Assembly: GCF_958450345.1 (NCBI RefSeq)
Contig: NC_088780.1
Location: forward strand, 93,012,226 to 93,076,225
From: Calliphora vicina
Lineage: Eukaryota; Arthropoda; Insecta; Diptera; Calliphoridae
Reading direction: 5' to 3'
Length of the DNA stretch: 64,000 bases
The notes under the pieces were generated by a model that saw nothing but the letters and a program-made list of their open reading frames with translations, ran no database searches and was not told where the DNA came from. This document shows positions 10,701 through 26,803 of the stretch, in pieces; the first letter of the stretch is position 1, and each line of letters starts with the position of its first letter. Both the position numbers and the translations under genes were made by a program.

Positions 10701-13700
10701 ATCTAAGGTAAATACCCATAACAAATTTTAGCACGAAAGTAATTAAAATTGAACATTTATCTTATCTAATAGATGATTCATTTACAAAGAGGGAACTAAT
10801 AATATATTATGAAATTCGATTTGCATTTTTAAAGTGTTTGCATTTAATTTTTTTATATACAAACATATTTTTATATACAAACATATACATACATGATATG
10901 TAATTATAGTTTATTTAATGTTCTTTTTAACGCTTAATCAATATAAACAATTTATGCTTACTAACGAATGGCTAAAATTTTGGAAATTCCTGTATGGAAA
11001 AGTTAGCCACTCTTTAGTAAGCTCTCCTTTTTATCGCTATAAATAGGGGTTCGTCCAAACAGAAATTAGATTTTTATCAACATTTTGGTTTTTATTAACT
11101 AAGCTCTTTTTTAAAATATTACAAGTACAGTTCGCCTTCGCTTTGTTTAACTAATAAAAGGGAAGACTGTTGGAAAACCCGAGTCATACTATTTTACAAA
11201 ATTTTACTTGAATAGTAGGGCAAACCGATGGCGCACTGAAATAACAAAATTAATTTTGCTGCATATACATACTAATAAAATCTGACAGATACGTACCTAT
11301 ATACATTTGACTTTATCATTATTTTATTTTTAATTTAATACAAATTTAAATACATTTTAATTCAAAATATGTTGCTTCTTAACTAAATTATAAGTAAAAG
11401 GAAACGAAATTCTAATTCAAACAGTTATTTCTAACTTAAAGTCAAAATATTTTAAGAAAAAAGCTGCGTTTTAACAAAATTATTATTAAAAAATAATACT
11501 TTATCAAATATTTTATGAGTTGCTCCCTTAACTTAAATGACAAAATTAGATTTATTACATAAATAAATTGTATACTTTATCAAAACATTTAACAATAGTA
11601 TTTTCTTTTATAAATCATTTTATATATATTTTTTTTACTTTTTTATATACATTTTTGGATTGCATTTTAAGATAACATAATTAAGTATTTAACAAAAATT
11701 ATATGTAATTTAATAAAAAAAAAGAATTCTATCGAAATTTAAAAACATGAATTGCAGTTTTATTTCTATTCTATTTAAAGAAACACTCATTGAAACAAAA
11801 ATATGCCTAAATTCGAAAAAAGATGTTTCTCTTGATTTTGACCTTGTTTATACCATTTATGTCATTAATGTAGAAACAAGTATTTTTTTCGATTGTTTTA
11901 AAAAGGAGTAACATAACAATAGAATATAAGTTTGTAAACGTTTACCAAATAATTGTGAGAAATGTACATTAGGCTGGTCCTTAAAATTGCGCAAAAATTA
12001 TAATTAAATAAATCTAAACACATACTGATATTACGGCAGGAATTTATTCGTTAATGTCTTTCGATACAACTTTATCCTAATAAGATCTTCGAACTAATCC
12101 AATTTGAGCTTAATTCACTAAAATCTTAATTCGGAATTAAAACATGTCATCCATTCATACCATAACATCTAATTCTTTAGTATCATTCAAAGGCTTTTAT
12201 CGTTGAATTAATTCATTACAGAAGTCATACAAAATTGAATTAAAATATTTTTTATTCATTCAGTTTTGTTTTTGCTTTTAATCATTTAAAAAGTTGATAA
12301 AAATTGAGCCTTTTAATGGATTTAAATTAAAGAAAATTTTAATGATTCAATTATTAATTCCTTAATTCTATAACGAATGAATTCTCAAAAGAATGAATTC
12401 AATACATTTGAAGTACATTATGCCTATGAATTAATTCCAAATGAATTCATTAACGGAATGCTAGAAAGATAAAATTTAATTTGACTTTGAAAATGCAATT
12501 AAGAATTAATTCTTTCGAACCATTGATCGAAATATAGATGATGAGTAATCTAAATGTATATTAATCTTTTTAAAAAAAATATTGTGAAATAGGGGATCAT
12601 TTCATCCAGCCCTTTAACGGCTAACGCTTGAACGAACATTTTAAGAATTGATTGGCAACGAAATTTATAATCCGAAACTATGTGCTTCACTTTTTCTCAA
12701 TTCCATCTTGATAAGAATAGTATTTTTGAGGTGGGTTTGAAATACATATAAAATGTACGATTTTTAAAAACGAATAATTGACAAATTGATGTTGTACAAA
12801 TCGCACGAATTTGTACATCGAAACAAGTTTGTTTACTCGAAACCAATGTGTGTGAATTGGTTTTAAAAACGAAATAGTTACACGGATTGATTTACAAAAC
12901 AGGAGGGAATAAGAATAAAAGATAGTGAAATTAATGTTTAAACAATTATGATAGCTAAATTCTCTTAGTATATTTAAAAAGATATTTTTAATGTGAACAG
13001 GCGAATTTTTGCCCGAAACCCGAATATTTGGCGAAACCGAATATTTTGTCGAACTCTACAATTTTAGCTCTTATTTTAGTTGGTAACAACGAAAAATTTT
13101 TTTGGCCATCCTAATGTACATAGGAATCTCATTGAATTTATTTGTAAACTGTTAATTTTCGTCTTAAATGTTAGTTTAAGCCATAAATAGAAAACACAGC
13201 ATCTATTCATTGATACATTTTACAAGGAATTTTACACTCCAAAATGTGAACTTTTGTTTAAATATTCCCCTTTGTTCTGTGGCATTTCATATGCTATTGG
13301 TATGTACATATGTATAAAATAGTTTACAATTTCATGTTAAAACAAACCCAAAACATGTTGTGTCTTGAACAAATAGCTAACATCAGATCGGGAAGAAAAT
13401 AGGTTTCCAAAAATAAAATAAAATTTGTTTAAAGTTTAAACAAATTTTCTTTAAGCAACTGTAGTAACATACTACAGTTGCTCTCAAAAGTCAATGGATG
13501 TTATGATGCTAAAAATGCCTTTTGAAGACCTTTCACAAGATATCAATATTTTCTGTAAACTGGGTCATTCCGGTGCGTAGAACCGACTGCCGTGGGATTG
13601 GTTGTTGATACCAATCTATACATATAAAAGACCAAAGTTACTGACTAATGTGACTAAAATGTGCACTATAGGTTCCCCTAAATAAAAATTTCTACAATTT

Positions 13701-13818
13701 GGATAAAATTTAACAAAATGTCAATAAAAATATACTCTCATAAAATAAAACTGGTGAAATAAATTTTTTTTTGTTAATTAATAAAATTTTATTAAGACTT
13801 TAGTCATACATTAATAAT
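10701..13818. other. Intergenic between convergent Drice and RpII140
   Basis: No further gene was recognised. At 12090-12520 the words GAATTAATTC, ATTAATTC and GAATTCATT are unusually dense, suggesting an old inverted-repeat element, but no termini could be fixed. Short CGAAAC/CCGAAT-rich stretches lie around 13010-13060. Confidence 0.5.
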
Positions 13819-13824
13819 TTTATT
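13819..13824 (-). terminator. Poly(A) signal of RpII140
   Basis: AATAAA on the minus strand about 100 bp after the stop codon. A second candidate lies at 13788-13793. Confidence 0.5.
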
Positions 13825-13925
13825 CATTATGATTTTAAATAAAAAAAATTCTTACTGATATATTGATTTGATAAAGAAAATTAAACGAGCTTTATCGTAA
13901 TCCTCGTAGACACATTTGATACATT

Positions 13926-17841
<3,916 letters not shown>

Positions 17842-18040
17842 TTTGAGGGCTTTTTGCTAAATAAAATATTTAGCTTAATATTTTATCTTTCTTTATAAGT
17901 CTGCAATATTATTTTAATTTTTTATATAAATTTCACCAGAACACAATATAAAAAAAGAAAAAAATCCGCTACATATGGCAGCGGTCTTTTGAGAAATAAG
18001 CAAAATGTCAAAATTTGACATTTGTTGGTTTTGCAAAGTA
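17842..18040 (-). promoter_or_regulatory. RpII140 upstream region with a near-perfect palindrome
   Basis: At 18003-18023 two 10-bp arms, AAATGTCAAA and TTTGACATTT, flank one A, about 160 bp before the start codon. No TATA box at a plausible distance, as expected for a housekeeping polymerase gene. Whether the palindrome binds a factor is unknown. Confidence 0.35.
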
Positions 18041-19399
18041 GGGTTGCCAAGATCAAATGCTGTAGTGTAAAAACGACTATCTGAAAAAAATACACTGAAC
18101 GAAATAATACTAACCTTATTTCGCCATGTAAAATAAATACAAAAAATATTATCTATATTATTAGATGCATGATTGTATAAATGAATAAAAACAATATTAA
18201 TGATTCCCTACACAATATTTTTTTTACCAATTTTAACCAGGGACCGTAACGGTTATAAGTGATATCAAAAACGTTTTTTTATAACAGTATTTTGTGACTT
18301 TAAAAATTAAAATCCATCTAAAATTTTTCAACGTAAAAATAAAAGTTCGGATGAAACTCTTAAAAAGACAGTTTTAGTTTGCCGTCATAAAATAAAACAC
18401 GTCCTCAAATTAGGTTTATTTTACGATGGCTAATTAAAACTCTCTTTTAAAGAGTTTCCCCGGGAGCAAGGGCAGATTTACATTTATGTTCACTCTATAT
18501 GTTTCTTTAATACAAATACATGTTAATGTATTAATGCTTTGCGCTAGAAACAAATTATTTTTAATTAACATAATACTGTTACGAATTTGCATTAGCGATT
18601 TGAATTTAACAGTCTGTAACGACTGCTTGCAACATTCATCCTGTTAAAATTTTAATATTAAATATTGCCTAACTTCAACAAGTTTATATATTTAATTCAT
18701 TTAGTCTATGGATACAAAAATCCTTACAGACTAGAAACTTAAAACTAAATTAACATTTATAACAAATTATTTAATTGGTATTTAAAAATATTATTGGATT
18801 GACTTATATCTAAATATTGGCAAAAGGTATTAAATAACCTAATTGATTTATTAAGAGGTTCAAAATTGAAATTTCCTTAGAGATCTCTGAGGAACAGAAA
18901 TATTAATATTATTCAATAGATCAGGGCAATCTGTGGTACCACAAACAATTCCATGAAGGAATAATAAAGAAGAAATATTTTATAAAGAAGTTAGAAGAAA
19001 TAAGTTATTCATTTCATGTACCTTTTTCCACTCGACCACATCTTTTGAAGGATATCCGAGAGCATTCAACTTTGGAGATTTTGAGAAAAGAAATATCCCT
19101 AAGTGGATACTCACTTATTCAGGATCATATGTCTGTGTTCATTATTATTTAAAATTGTTTCAATTTTAACAGATTTTCCTATTATGAGTTATCAATGAGA
19201 ACATTTTGAAATTGGCGGATTTCTTAAAAATACATTTTGTGTCTTTTTTTCTAATATTTAAATTCGTATTGATTTTTGAAAAAATTAAGCCTTTAATATG
19301 CTTTTCTCAATGTCTGGTTATCGTTTTTCGTAACGATATACTTCCAATTAGTCTAATTTTTGTATGAGAAATGTCAGTATATCATCAAAGTATATATAT
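18041..19399. other. Intergenic, no gene seen
   Basis: Contains the second copy (about 18577-18640) of the short repeat found upstream of Drice. Otherwise AT-rich sequence without exon features. Confidence 0.5.
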
Positions 19400-20380
19400 T
19401 ATATATACCCTTCAACATGAGTGGCAAGGGTATATATAAGTTTGTCACTGTAATTTCTAAATTTGTAATTTGCGACCCAAAAAGGATATATCTACTGGAT
19501 CGTTATAGATAGCGGAGTCGATATAGCCATATCCGTCAGAATGTTGAAATCAACTTTCCGTAGCCCCTAAATAACTTACAACCATGATTGATACATCAAT
19601 ATATCGGGAATTCTCCTGGCTCGGTAGCTATGTATACATAAAAGGAAAAATAAGGGACAACCTCGATTTTTGGCCTATTTTTATAACATGAGTGGCAAGG
19701 GTATATATAAGTTTCGTCATTCCGTTTGTAATTTCTACATTTTTCATTTGCGACCCCACAAAGTATATATATAGTATTCTGGATCCGTCCGTCTGTATGT
19801 TTAAATCAACTTTCCAAGCCCCCAAATAACTTACATGCACGATTCATACATCAATATCTACGAAATTCTTCCGGTTCGGCACAAATGGCTGAGATATATC
19901 TAATTATAGATATTTCAAAGACCTTTGCAACGACGTATATAATACCATAGTAAGTTGGAATTTTTTTTTATACCAAAATTTTTTTTTTTAAAAACTAACA
20001 AATTTTTTTTTAAATTTAAAAAACTATTTCGAAAAAAACAATTTTGGAAAGAAAAAATTTAATTTTGTGTACCTAAAAATATTTAAAATTTTTATTTTAA
20101 AGTATAATTTGGTGAAGGGTATATAAGATTCGGCACAGCTGAATATAGCTCTCTTACTTGTTGATCTATATCTGGATTACTAAGTCATTAATATAGACAA
20201 TATGAATATCTAATGATAGATATTTCAAAGTCCAAAGTTGGACCTACAATGGGTCTAAATCGGGAAAAATATTTTTTTAATGGAAAAAATGTTTTTCATA
20301 CATTTTTTAAAATTAAAAAAAATTGCAAACAAATTTAAAAACTATTTTTTTTTTATTAATTTTTCACCGAAAAGATTTGT
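19400..20380 (+). mobile_element. Mini-me-like type A element with another copy nested in it
   Basis: Starts with 'tatacccttcaacatgagtgg', then 'aagggtatatataagtttgt' and the dipteran mini-me core: a TA-rich run, then 'ttctggatcnttatagatag', then 'cggagtcgatatagccat' and a GTCY-type run. The body continues at 20163 exactly where it stopped before the nested copy ('ggcctattttt' | 'gatctatatctgg'). The tail decays near 20380. Confidence 0.75.
19681..20162 (+). mobile_element. Mini-me-like type A element nested in the previous one
   Basis: Runs from 'aacatgagtggcaagggtat' to the standard end 'gaatatagctctcttacttg'. The end contains the hairpin ATTCGGCacagCCGAAT variant. The host copy resumes immediately after, so this is a later insertion into a relative. 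Confidence 0.75.
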
Positions 20381-21056
20381 TGACTATGTAAAGAAATAAA
20401 GAAACAATTTAAAAAAAAAATTTACGAAATGCCATGGGTTTTTAGGATCGCAAATGATTATTGTAGATATGACAAAATTAACTGAGTATTCATTATTTTT
20501 GGACATTACAAATATCAGCACAAATTTATAATACCATTCCCCTTTTATAGTGGTGTAAAGTAAAAATCTATTGTTTTTTATTTTCTCAAATAAATTTAGC
20601 ATCTTGTAAAACAAATTACTGTGTGGTATATTGTTATGCAAATTAATTATCTATTTAAACCTACAAAATTCAAACTAATATAAAGGCCATTATTCGCTTA
20701 AAATAATATAATATGGAGTGTGTGTTGCTGTGAATGTGTAAAAAATTACTTTCGCTAAAAAAACACATTTATATTTTATTTATTTCTTTTCAAATCAAAT
20801 ACCGAATAAACTGTCCACACAAACAAACATAATACAAAATAAATAATAAATAAACATACATAAATGCAATTAATTAATATTCAACAGATGTGTGATTTTT
20901 ATTTTTTAACAACAAATATTTAGAATTGATTTGCCGTTTTGTTATCTTCTTTTTATGTCTTTCTGTTACAGTTTCTTTTAGATATTAAGGTGTCCCAAAA
21001 AACTTTACTACATACAACTTTTTTATTTTTGTAAAAATAAATGAAATTTGAATTTT

Positions 21057-21490
21057 TATACCCTTCACCATGAGTGGCAAGGGTATATAGTTTGTCAATC
21101 CGTTTGTAATATATACTTTTTTCATTCGCGACCCAATAAAGTATATATATTCTGGATCGTTATAGATAACGGAGTCGATATAACCATGTGCTATTGCTAT
21201 TTAAATTAGAGAAAATCGACTCACAAATGGCTGAGACTATAAGCAAAAAATCACGACTACCTCGACTTCTGACCAATTCTTGATCTACATATATCTTCAT
21301 CACTAAGTCATTAATGTAGACAATATGGATATCTAGTGATAGATATTTCAAAGACCTTTACAATGATGTAAATAGCACCATAGTAATTTGGACATACAAT
21401 GGGTTCAAATATTTTTTTACCTGAGTTTTTTTCAAGGCGTGACAGGGTGTATAAGATACGACACAGCCGAATATAGTTCTCTTACTTGTT
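21057..21490 (+). mobile_element. Mini-me-like type A element, internally deleted
   Basis: Both standard ends are present ('ttatacccttcaccatgagt' and 'cgaatatagttctcttactt'). The middle is shortened to about 430 bp. The mini-me core is at 21136-21190. Confidence 0.75.
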
Positions 21491-22447
21491 TAAACTGTAC
21501 TTCTTATCAAGATTAGCAAATTAAATCAATGACACATTTCTTTTAAAGTTTTTTTTTTGTTTTCTTTATGTTTTGTGTCTTGTGATGAGATTTGTTCGAA
21601 TTTTAATCATTAAATTCATTAAAATAATCATCAAAGCTTCTGTTCTGTTCAGTTTTATTTATTTTATCGAATGAAAAAAAAACTTTTGCCATTTGAAGGT
21701 TGAAAAGTTTGAGGCTAATGAGAGATAGATTTTGTTGCTGTCATATTAAATTGCTTTAAATAGTATAAAGGGAATTAGTAACACTAGTTTAGCAATGTCT
21801 GTCCCGGGTTTAATTTAATGTCATTTTAAATTATTTGGTATCTTTATTTTGTTTAAACAGAACACGTCCCGCAATCGGTTCCTTGGGGCTAGAGGCCGGT
21901 TCATATTTTAATACTTTTTATGAAAGAGATCTGTAACATAAATACCTATATCATTTGCCTAGGAGAGGGAAATTGACACCCTTTAGTCACACAAAAGAAA
22001 TTTATTTATTGAGCATATTAAAAACTTCAGATGTATATTTCAATGTTTTTCAGAATTTGTCACCATTTAATAAATTCAGTGGTATGTTTAGTGTTTATCA
22101 AAATTATTGATTTCCTACATTAAGTTCCTTTTAATAATTAAATTTTTGTCCATTTATTATGTACCAACAATAATTTTCATTAATTGGAAAAAATGTTTTA
22201 TATCAGCATTCAATATTATAACAAAAAATATGCATTTATGTAAAAAAAAATGGCTGAAGTAATTAATTACAATTAATTTAAATCCATAAATTAGCTACAA
22301 ATTGCATTAATATTTGATTTTACTCTTAATGTTAAATGGAGAATAATTGAGAAACATTTTAGGGGATGTAATTTAATTATAAACTGGGGATATTTTAAAA
22401 ATTTAAATTAGTTTCATAATTTATGTACAGAATGTAATAAAGACATT
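21491..22447. other. Intergenic, nothing recognised
   Basis: AT-rich; no exon or element termini seen. Confidence 0.45.
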
Positions 22448-22455
22448 AGCTAGTA

Positions 22456-22858
22456 CAAGGTGGAGTCAATCAAACAGCTGACAATTTTTTTTTTCGCTTT
22501 TTGGTTCTAACAACTGTCAAAGCTTGTTTTTATATTTAAATATCTACATATTCTATTAATTGCCCAATTCACAATTGGTGTCGTAGCGTTGTATCGTTGT
22601 ATATCGTAATTTTTTTATTAATGTTTTGTTTTTGTTTCGAAAAATTTGTTTGAAAAATATTTATGACATACAATGCTACAACACTACGACATCAATTATG
22701 AATTGGGCAATTGTTTACATAATTAAGTAAAGCCCTCACTATTCAATTATCTACACTAAATACATATTTGTTAAATTTTTCATTTTGGTTTTTTGACATT
22801 TGTTAAGACCAATCGTTGTTTTTGTAGAACTGACACCACCTTGTATGAATTCGCCTTG
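22456..22858. mobile_element. Second copy of the CAAGGCGAATT hAT-type MITE, with an alternative left end
   Basis: The right end is the normal CAAGGCGAATTCATACAAGG read inward. The left end starts at the inner repeat, CAAGGTGGAGTCAATC, lacking the first 14 bp. An exact 8-bp duplication, agctagta (22448-22455 and 22859-22866), flanks this shortened form. The copy was therefore inserted in this form rather than truncated later. A separate palindromic insert occupies 22563-22712. Confidence 0.85.
22563..22712. mobile_element. Small palindromic MITE nested in the hAT MITE
   Basis: Inverted ends: left TTGCCCAATTCACAATTGGT then GTCGTAG; right read inward TTGCCCAATTCATAATTGAT then GTCGTAG. About 150 bp. 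It replaces about 25 bp of the host MITE as seen in the copy at 5200-5493. No clear target duplication. Confidence 0.65.
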
Positions 22859-22889
22859 AGCTAGTATGCACATTAAACTGCTTTAATAA

Positions 22890-23073
22890 AATTTATATCC
22901 AAGTGACATCGGCTCACAAATGGCTGAGATATAATAAACCACGATTATCTAGATTTTTGACCTATTTTTGATCTATATCTGGATTAATAAGTTATTAACA
23001 TATACAATTTTTTGAAATCGATGTCTTCCGATCGGGATGAAATTTTCACCAAGGTTAGTTCTAATGGATAGTA
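22890..23073 (+). repeat. Fragments of type A and family C repeats
   Basis: 22890-23005 matches the middle of type A ('ctcacaaatggctgagatat', 'ttgatctatatctggatta'). 23006-23073 matches family C ('gaaatcgatgtcttccgatc'). Confidence 0.6.
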
Positions 23074-24053
23074 AAACAAGTACGAGAGCTATATTCGGCT
23101 GTGCCTAATCTTATATACCATTCACCAAATTATACTTTAAACTAAATTTTTTAAATATTTTTAGGTAAACAAAATTTATATTTTCGAAATTGTTTTTTAA
23201 TTTATTTTAAAAAAGTTTTTTTAAATTTTTTTTTTATTTTCAAAATATTTTTTTTTTAAATTTATTGAAAAAAAAAAAATTTGGACAAACTATTTTTTTG
23301 GTGAAAAAAAATCGGGTTAAAAAATATTTATCACGATTTTGACACATTGTAGGTCCAAGTTATATACATCGTTGCAATGGACTTTGAAATATCTATCATT
23401 GGATATCCATGTTGTCTATATTAATTACTTAGTATTCCAGATATAGATAAAAATAGGCCAAAATCTAGGTTATCCCGTTTTTTTCCTTATATCTCAGCCA
23501 TTTATGGACCAATTTTGTCAATTTTAAATAGCAACAATAGATATATTGATGTATGAATCATGTATGTAAGTTATTTGGGGGCTACGGAAAGTTGATTTCA
23601 ACATACAGACGGACATGGCTATATCGACTTCGCTATCTATAACGATCCAAAATATATATACTTTGTGGGGTCGCAAATGAAAAATGTAGAAATTACAAAC
23701 TTATATGTGCTCAAAGTGCGCATCTTAGGTGCGTTGAACCACCACAAGGAGTGGAAATTTTCCAAAAAAAGGACGCCATTATTTTTTACGTTATTTTATT
23801 TACGCAAAAATCTTCATAAAAATGATGATACCCGCAAAACAAATTTTTGAAATTAATTCTAATGTACATATACTGAGATATCATTGGATAAAAGACGAAA
23901 TGCGCAAGATAGGATTTGATTTTAGACCTATGGTTTCTTGGGGAGAATTTCATAGAATTTTCCGTAAATTGCGTTTCTGCTATACTATTTTTCGTGAAAG
24001 AAATCGAACCGGCCTAATGTATACCCTTGCCACTCATGGTGAAGGTTATAAAA
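23074..24053 (-). mobile_element. Mini-me-like type A element, reverse orientation, with an internal insert
   Basis: Starts 'aacaagtacgagagctatat' and ends 'cactcatggtgaaggttata'. Core at about 23595-23660. The expected sequence between 'acttatat' and 'tatacccttgcc' is interrupted at about 23708-24018 by about 310 bp of sequence not seen elsewhere in this window. Confidence 0.7.
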
Positions 24054-24435
24054 AAAGTCAAAAATTTTATGTTTTGAGTTACAAAACATTTATTTTGATA
24101 GATATTGATCGCATCGCACTAAGTGACCAAATAGGTCTTCAAGGAAAATATTTTTAATTTTTTCGAAAGATTGAAGAAATAGCTATCTAAAATATTTGGG
24201 ACACATTTTGCTAAGAACAATAGGTAATAAGTTACATGGATAAGAAAAAACACCAGCTTGGCCAAAATGTCAAATTTTGACCCCCTCTAACTCAGAGAGT
24301 TCTCGACCGATCTTGTTGAAAAATTGTGTCTGAGTTACTATCCAATAGAACTAATCTTGGCCGGAAGACATCGATTTCAAAAGTTGCTTCACTTGACATG
24401 AAATTCCACATATATTTAATGACACAGATTTCAAT
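24040..24435 (+). repeat. Family C repeat (unclassified)
   Basis: Shares long blocks with 35195-35425 (reverse), 41075-41335 (reverse) and 42692-43170: 'gaagaaatagctatctaaaa', 'acattttgctaagaacaata', 'ggccaaaatgtcaaattttg' and 'gttgcttcacttgacatgaa'. No terminal structure found. Confidence 0.7.
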
Positions 24436-25218
24436 CATCTTTCCAACGACGTATACGTCATAGAAATTCGGGCCGACAATCGGGAACAATATTTTTTAAA
24501 CCTATTTTTTTCCAATTGCTTGAACCTTTTTTAAAAATCTTTACACATGAAAATATCAAATACAACCTCTAAAATTGCTACAATTGTTCTAATTCCAATA
24601 CAAGTATGTACTTTTAATTGAATAGCTACTTTAAATTTACTTCCTGAAATTATAATCTATTTACCTACCTACAATACACATCATATTATTGTAATACAAA
24701 AATAATTAATAAAAGTTCAATTAAATCGTCATTAATACATCAAGTATCAATATCTGGAAAATTCTAAAAAGAGCATATCAAATCAGCTTAAATAAACACA
24801 AATTGTATCTGATACTCTTAGATATTGGGAGTGATTTTCAAGCAACATTATGATAAAAATCAATCTCAGTGGCTAATTATAACAAATAAATAATAAAAAA
24901 ACAAATAAAGAACACAAATTTAACACAACAAATAAAAAAATAATAAAAATTGTTGATGATTGATTATGATGTCTTCATTAGAAATCAATTACCAGATGTT
25001 TGCTTGAGTTTGTGTTGAGATTAAAAGAGGGGAAACATTTTATTTCTACACATATTTTTAATGTTTATTTAGTAATTATTATTAACTTACTTAAATACTA
25101 ATTAAAAAAAATACAATACAATAAACTACGTATGAATAAATTATATTAAATAGTTCATAGAAAATCAATCACAAACATTTTTAACAATAAATTTAAATAA
25201 AGTATGTATTTAATTTGA
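24436..25218. other. Intergenic and probable 3' UTR of the secreted-protein gene
   Basis: Nothing coding was recognised. A minus-strand AATAAA lies near 25064 and could serve the exon at 25219-25647. Confidence 0.35.
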
Positions 25219-25647
25219 TTAATTTTTGAGATGAGCCTTTTTGTATACAGTTATTGCATAAAATTCGGGTAAACGATACAATTTAAGACGATTATGACTA
25301 AACTGACCATTGGTCAAGGCTTTAACATAGAATATATCCTTCATTTTTATTTCTTTTGGTGCATTCTTTTCATCGATTTGGTTTTTAAATTTCTTCGGGC
25401 GATAACTTTTGCGTTTTAATAATTTAATATAGATTATTTCATTATCTCTGAACATGGCTCTTGCTTGGTTGGGCATTTTTTCTTTGGTTGATGGTGGATA
25501 TACTAGAACGGGTTGTATGGGCAAAATTTCACTTGGCTTTGATGGATATCTTTCGTTATCGTCTATCAGGTCCATAGAAGTGGTTGCGGGTAATACAGCT
25601 GCCGTTGTTGTGTAGAAACATATGGAGAATATGATGAGGTGTGAAAT
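25219..25647 (-). CDS. Last exon of a small secreted basic protein, unrecognised
   Basis: A 429-nt exon begins after a good acceptor (ttaacactaaatttcag, ending 25648) and is open for 142 codons to a TAA. The first 24 residues, ISHLIIFSICFYTTTAAVLP followed by ATTS, are a signal-peptide hydrophobic stretch lacking its initiator Met. The Met must therefore come from an upstream exon in phase 0. The mature part is about 118 residues, Lys- and Arg-rich (for example KLLKRKSYRPKKFKNQ), with no cysteines and no domain I recognise. Codon use is ordinary for a fly gene and contrasts with the surrounding repeats. A candidate first exon ending exactly after ATG is at 34136-34138. If the acceptor is wrong, translation could start at the internal ATG at 25575. 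Function unknown; secretion is inference. Confidence 0.6.
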   Translation of the reverse strand: MSHLIIFSICFYTTTAAVLPATTSMDLIDDNERYPSKPSEILPIQPVLVYPPSTKEKMPNQARAMFRDNEIIYIKLLKRKSYRPKKFKNQIDEKNAPKEIKMKDIFYVKALTNGQFSHNRLKLYRLPEFYAITVYKKAHLKN

Positions 25648-25744
25648 CTGAAATTTAGTGTTAATTTTAATATTTTAATTATTTTGGCAAATAACATTCA
25701 TTCTTATTATTTAAATTATTTTTTTTTATATCTTCACTTAAGTA

Positions 25745-26300
25745 GAAACAAGTAAGAGTGCTATATTCGGCTGTACCTAATCTTATTATTAGGGCACTGC
25801 TACACGTTCAATATATATTGTGATATTTGGATCGAGATCCATTTGAATGGATCACGCAAAATTAGGTTATTCTGATATTTGGATCGCGATCCATCAATAC
25901 TGCATGCTACACGTTCAATAAATATCGCGATACTGGATCGCGGTCAATATATATTGAACGTGTAGCAGTGCCCTTAGGCTATTCTGCGATCCATCATTAC
26001 TGCATCGCGGTCAATATATGTATGTATATTGAAGGTGTAGCAGTGCCCTAAGAAAAATATTAACAAATTGTCCAGAAAAATTTGGTGAATACTATTTTGT
26101 TTTTTTAAAAATTAGTTTTAAAAAAATGGATGAACAAATCGAGGTTTTTACTTATATTTATGCCATTTGTTGGCCGATTTTCTCGATTTTTTCTCGATAA
26201 AATGAATTATAGCGGATTTATTGGATATATCAATCATGTAAAACATGGTATATGTTGTTGAAAAGGACTTTAAAATACATTTAATTAGATTCTTTTTCAT
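25745..26300 (-). mobile_element. Decayed mini-me-like type A fragment interrupted by a MITE
   Basis: Begins 'aacaagtaagagtgctatat' and 'cggctgtacctaatctta', is cut by the element at 25789-26051, and continues with eroded type A text ('gccatttgttggccgatttt', 26161-26180). Confidence 0.55.
25789..26051. mobile_element. MITE with TTAGGGCACTGCTACAC inverted ends
   Basis: The left end is TTAGGGCACTGCTACACGTT. The right end read inward is TTAGGGCACTGCTACACCTT. An extra inverted end lies internally near 25958-25976. Palindromic words GGATCGCGATCC and TATCGCGATA recur. No target duplication was evident, so the superfamily is open (hAT is possible from the TAGGG-like end). Confidence 0.65.
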
Positions 26301-26803
26301 TTCCCGGGATTCCGGGAATTCCCGTCTAGAACAAATTATTCAATTTTAAGAATGTAGACTTCGTTAAAAATATAAAAAATTTCTTTGGTTTTAAAATAAA
26401 ATTGGTACAAATTAAAAAATCCAATAAAAATTTAATATAAAGAGATAAATTGACTCGATTTCTAATTTTGGTTTGCATTGGAAAAACTTAATATTTTATT
26501 TTTTTAAATTTTGAATAGGCAATGTTTTGCTTATTAAATTAAAAATTAATTTAAGATGTTATGTAATTAAAATTTGAATTATTCCAAAAAATTTCGTTTT
26601 ACTCTTTGTGAAAAAGCAAAATACTAAAATAATTCCACTATTGATCGGAATAGAATTCTATAATAGCCCTGGACTTGAACTTGTTATTGGTATATTTGGG
26701 CCAAATCATATTTGTTGTATGAATATTCTGCATTTGTTTTGAAGCACAATTTCCCGGGATTTGGGGATTGAAAATTTTGCGAAATTCCGGTGAAAAACTC
26801 TAA

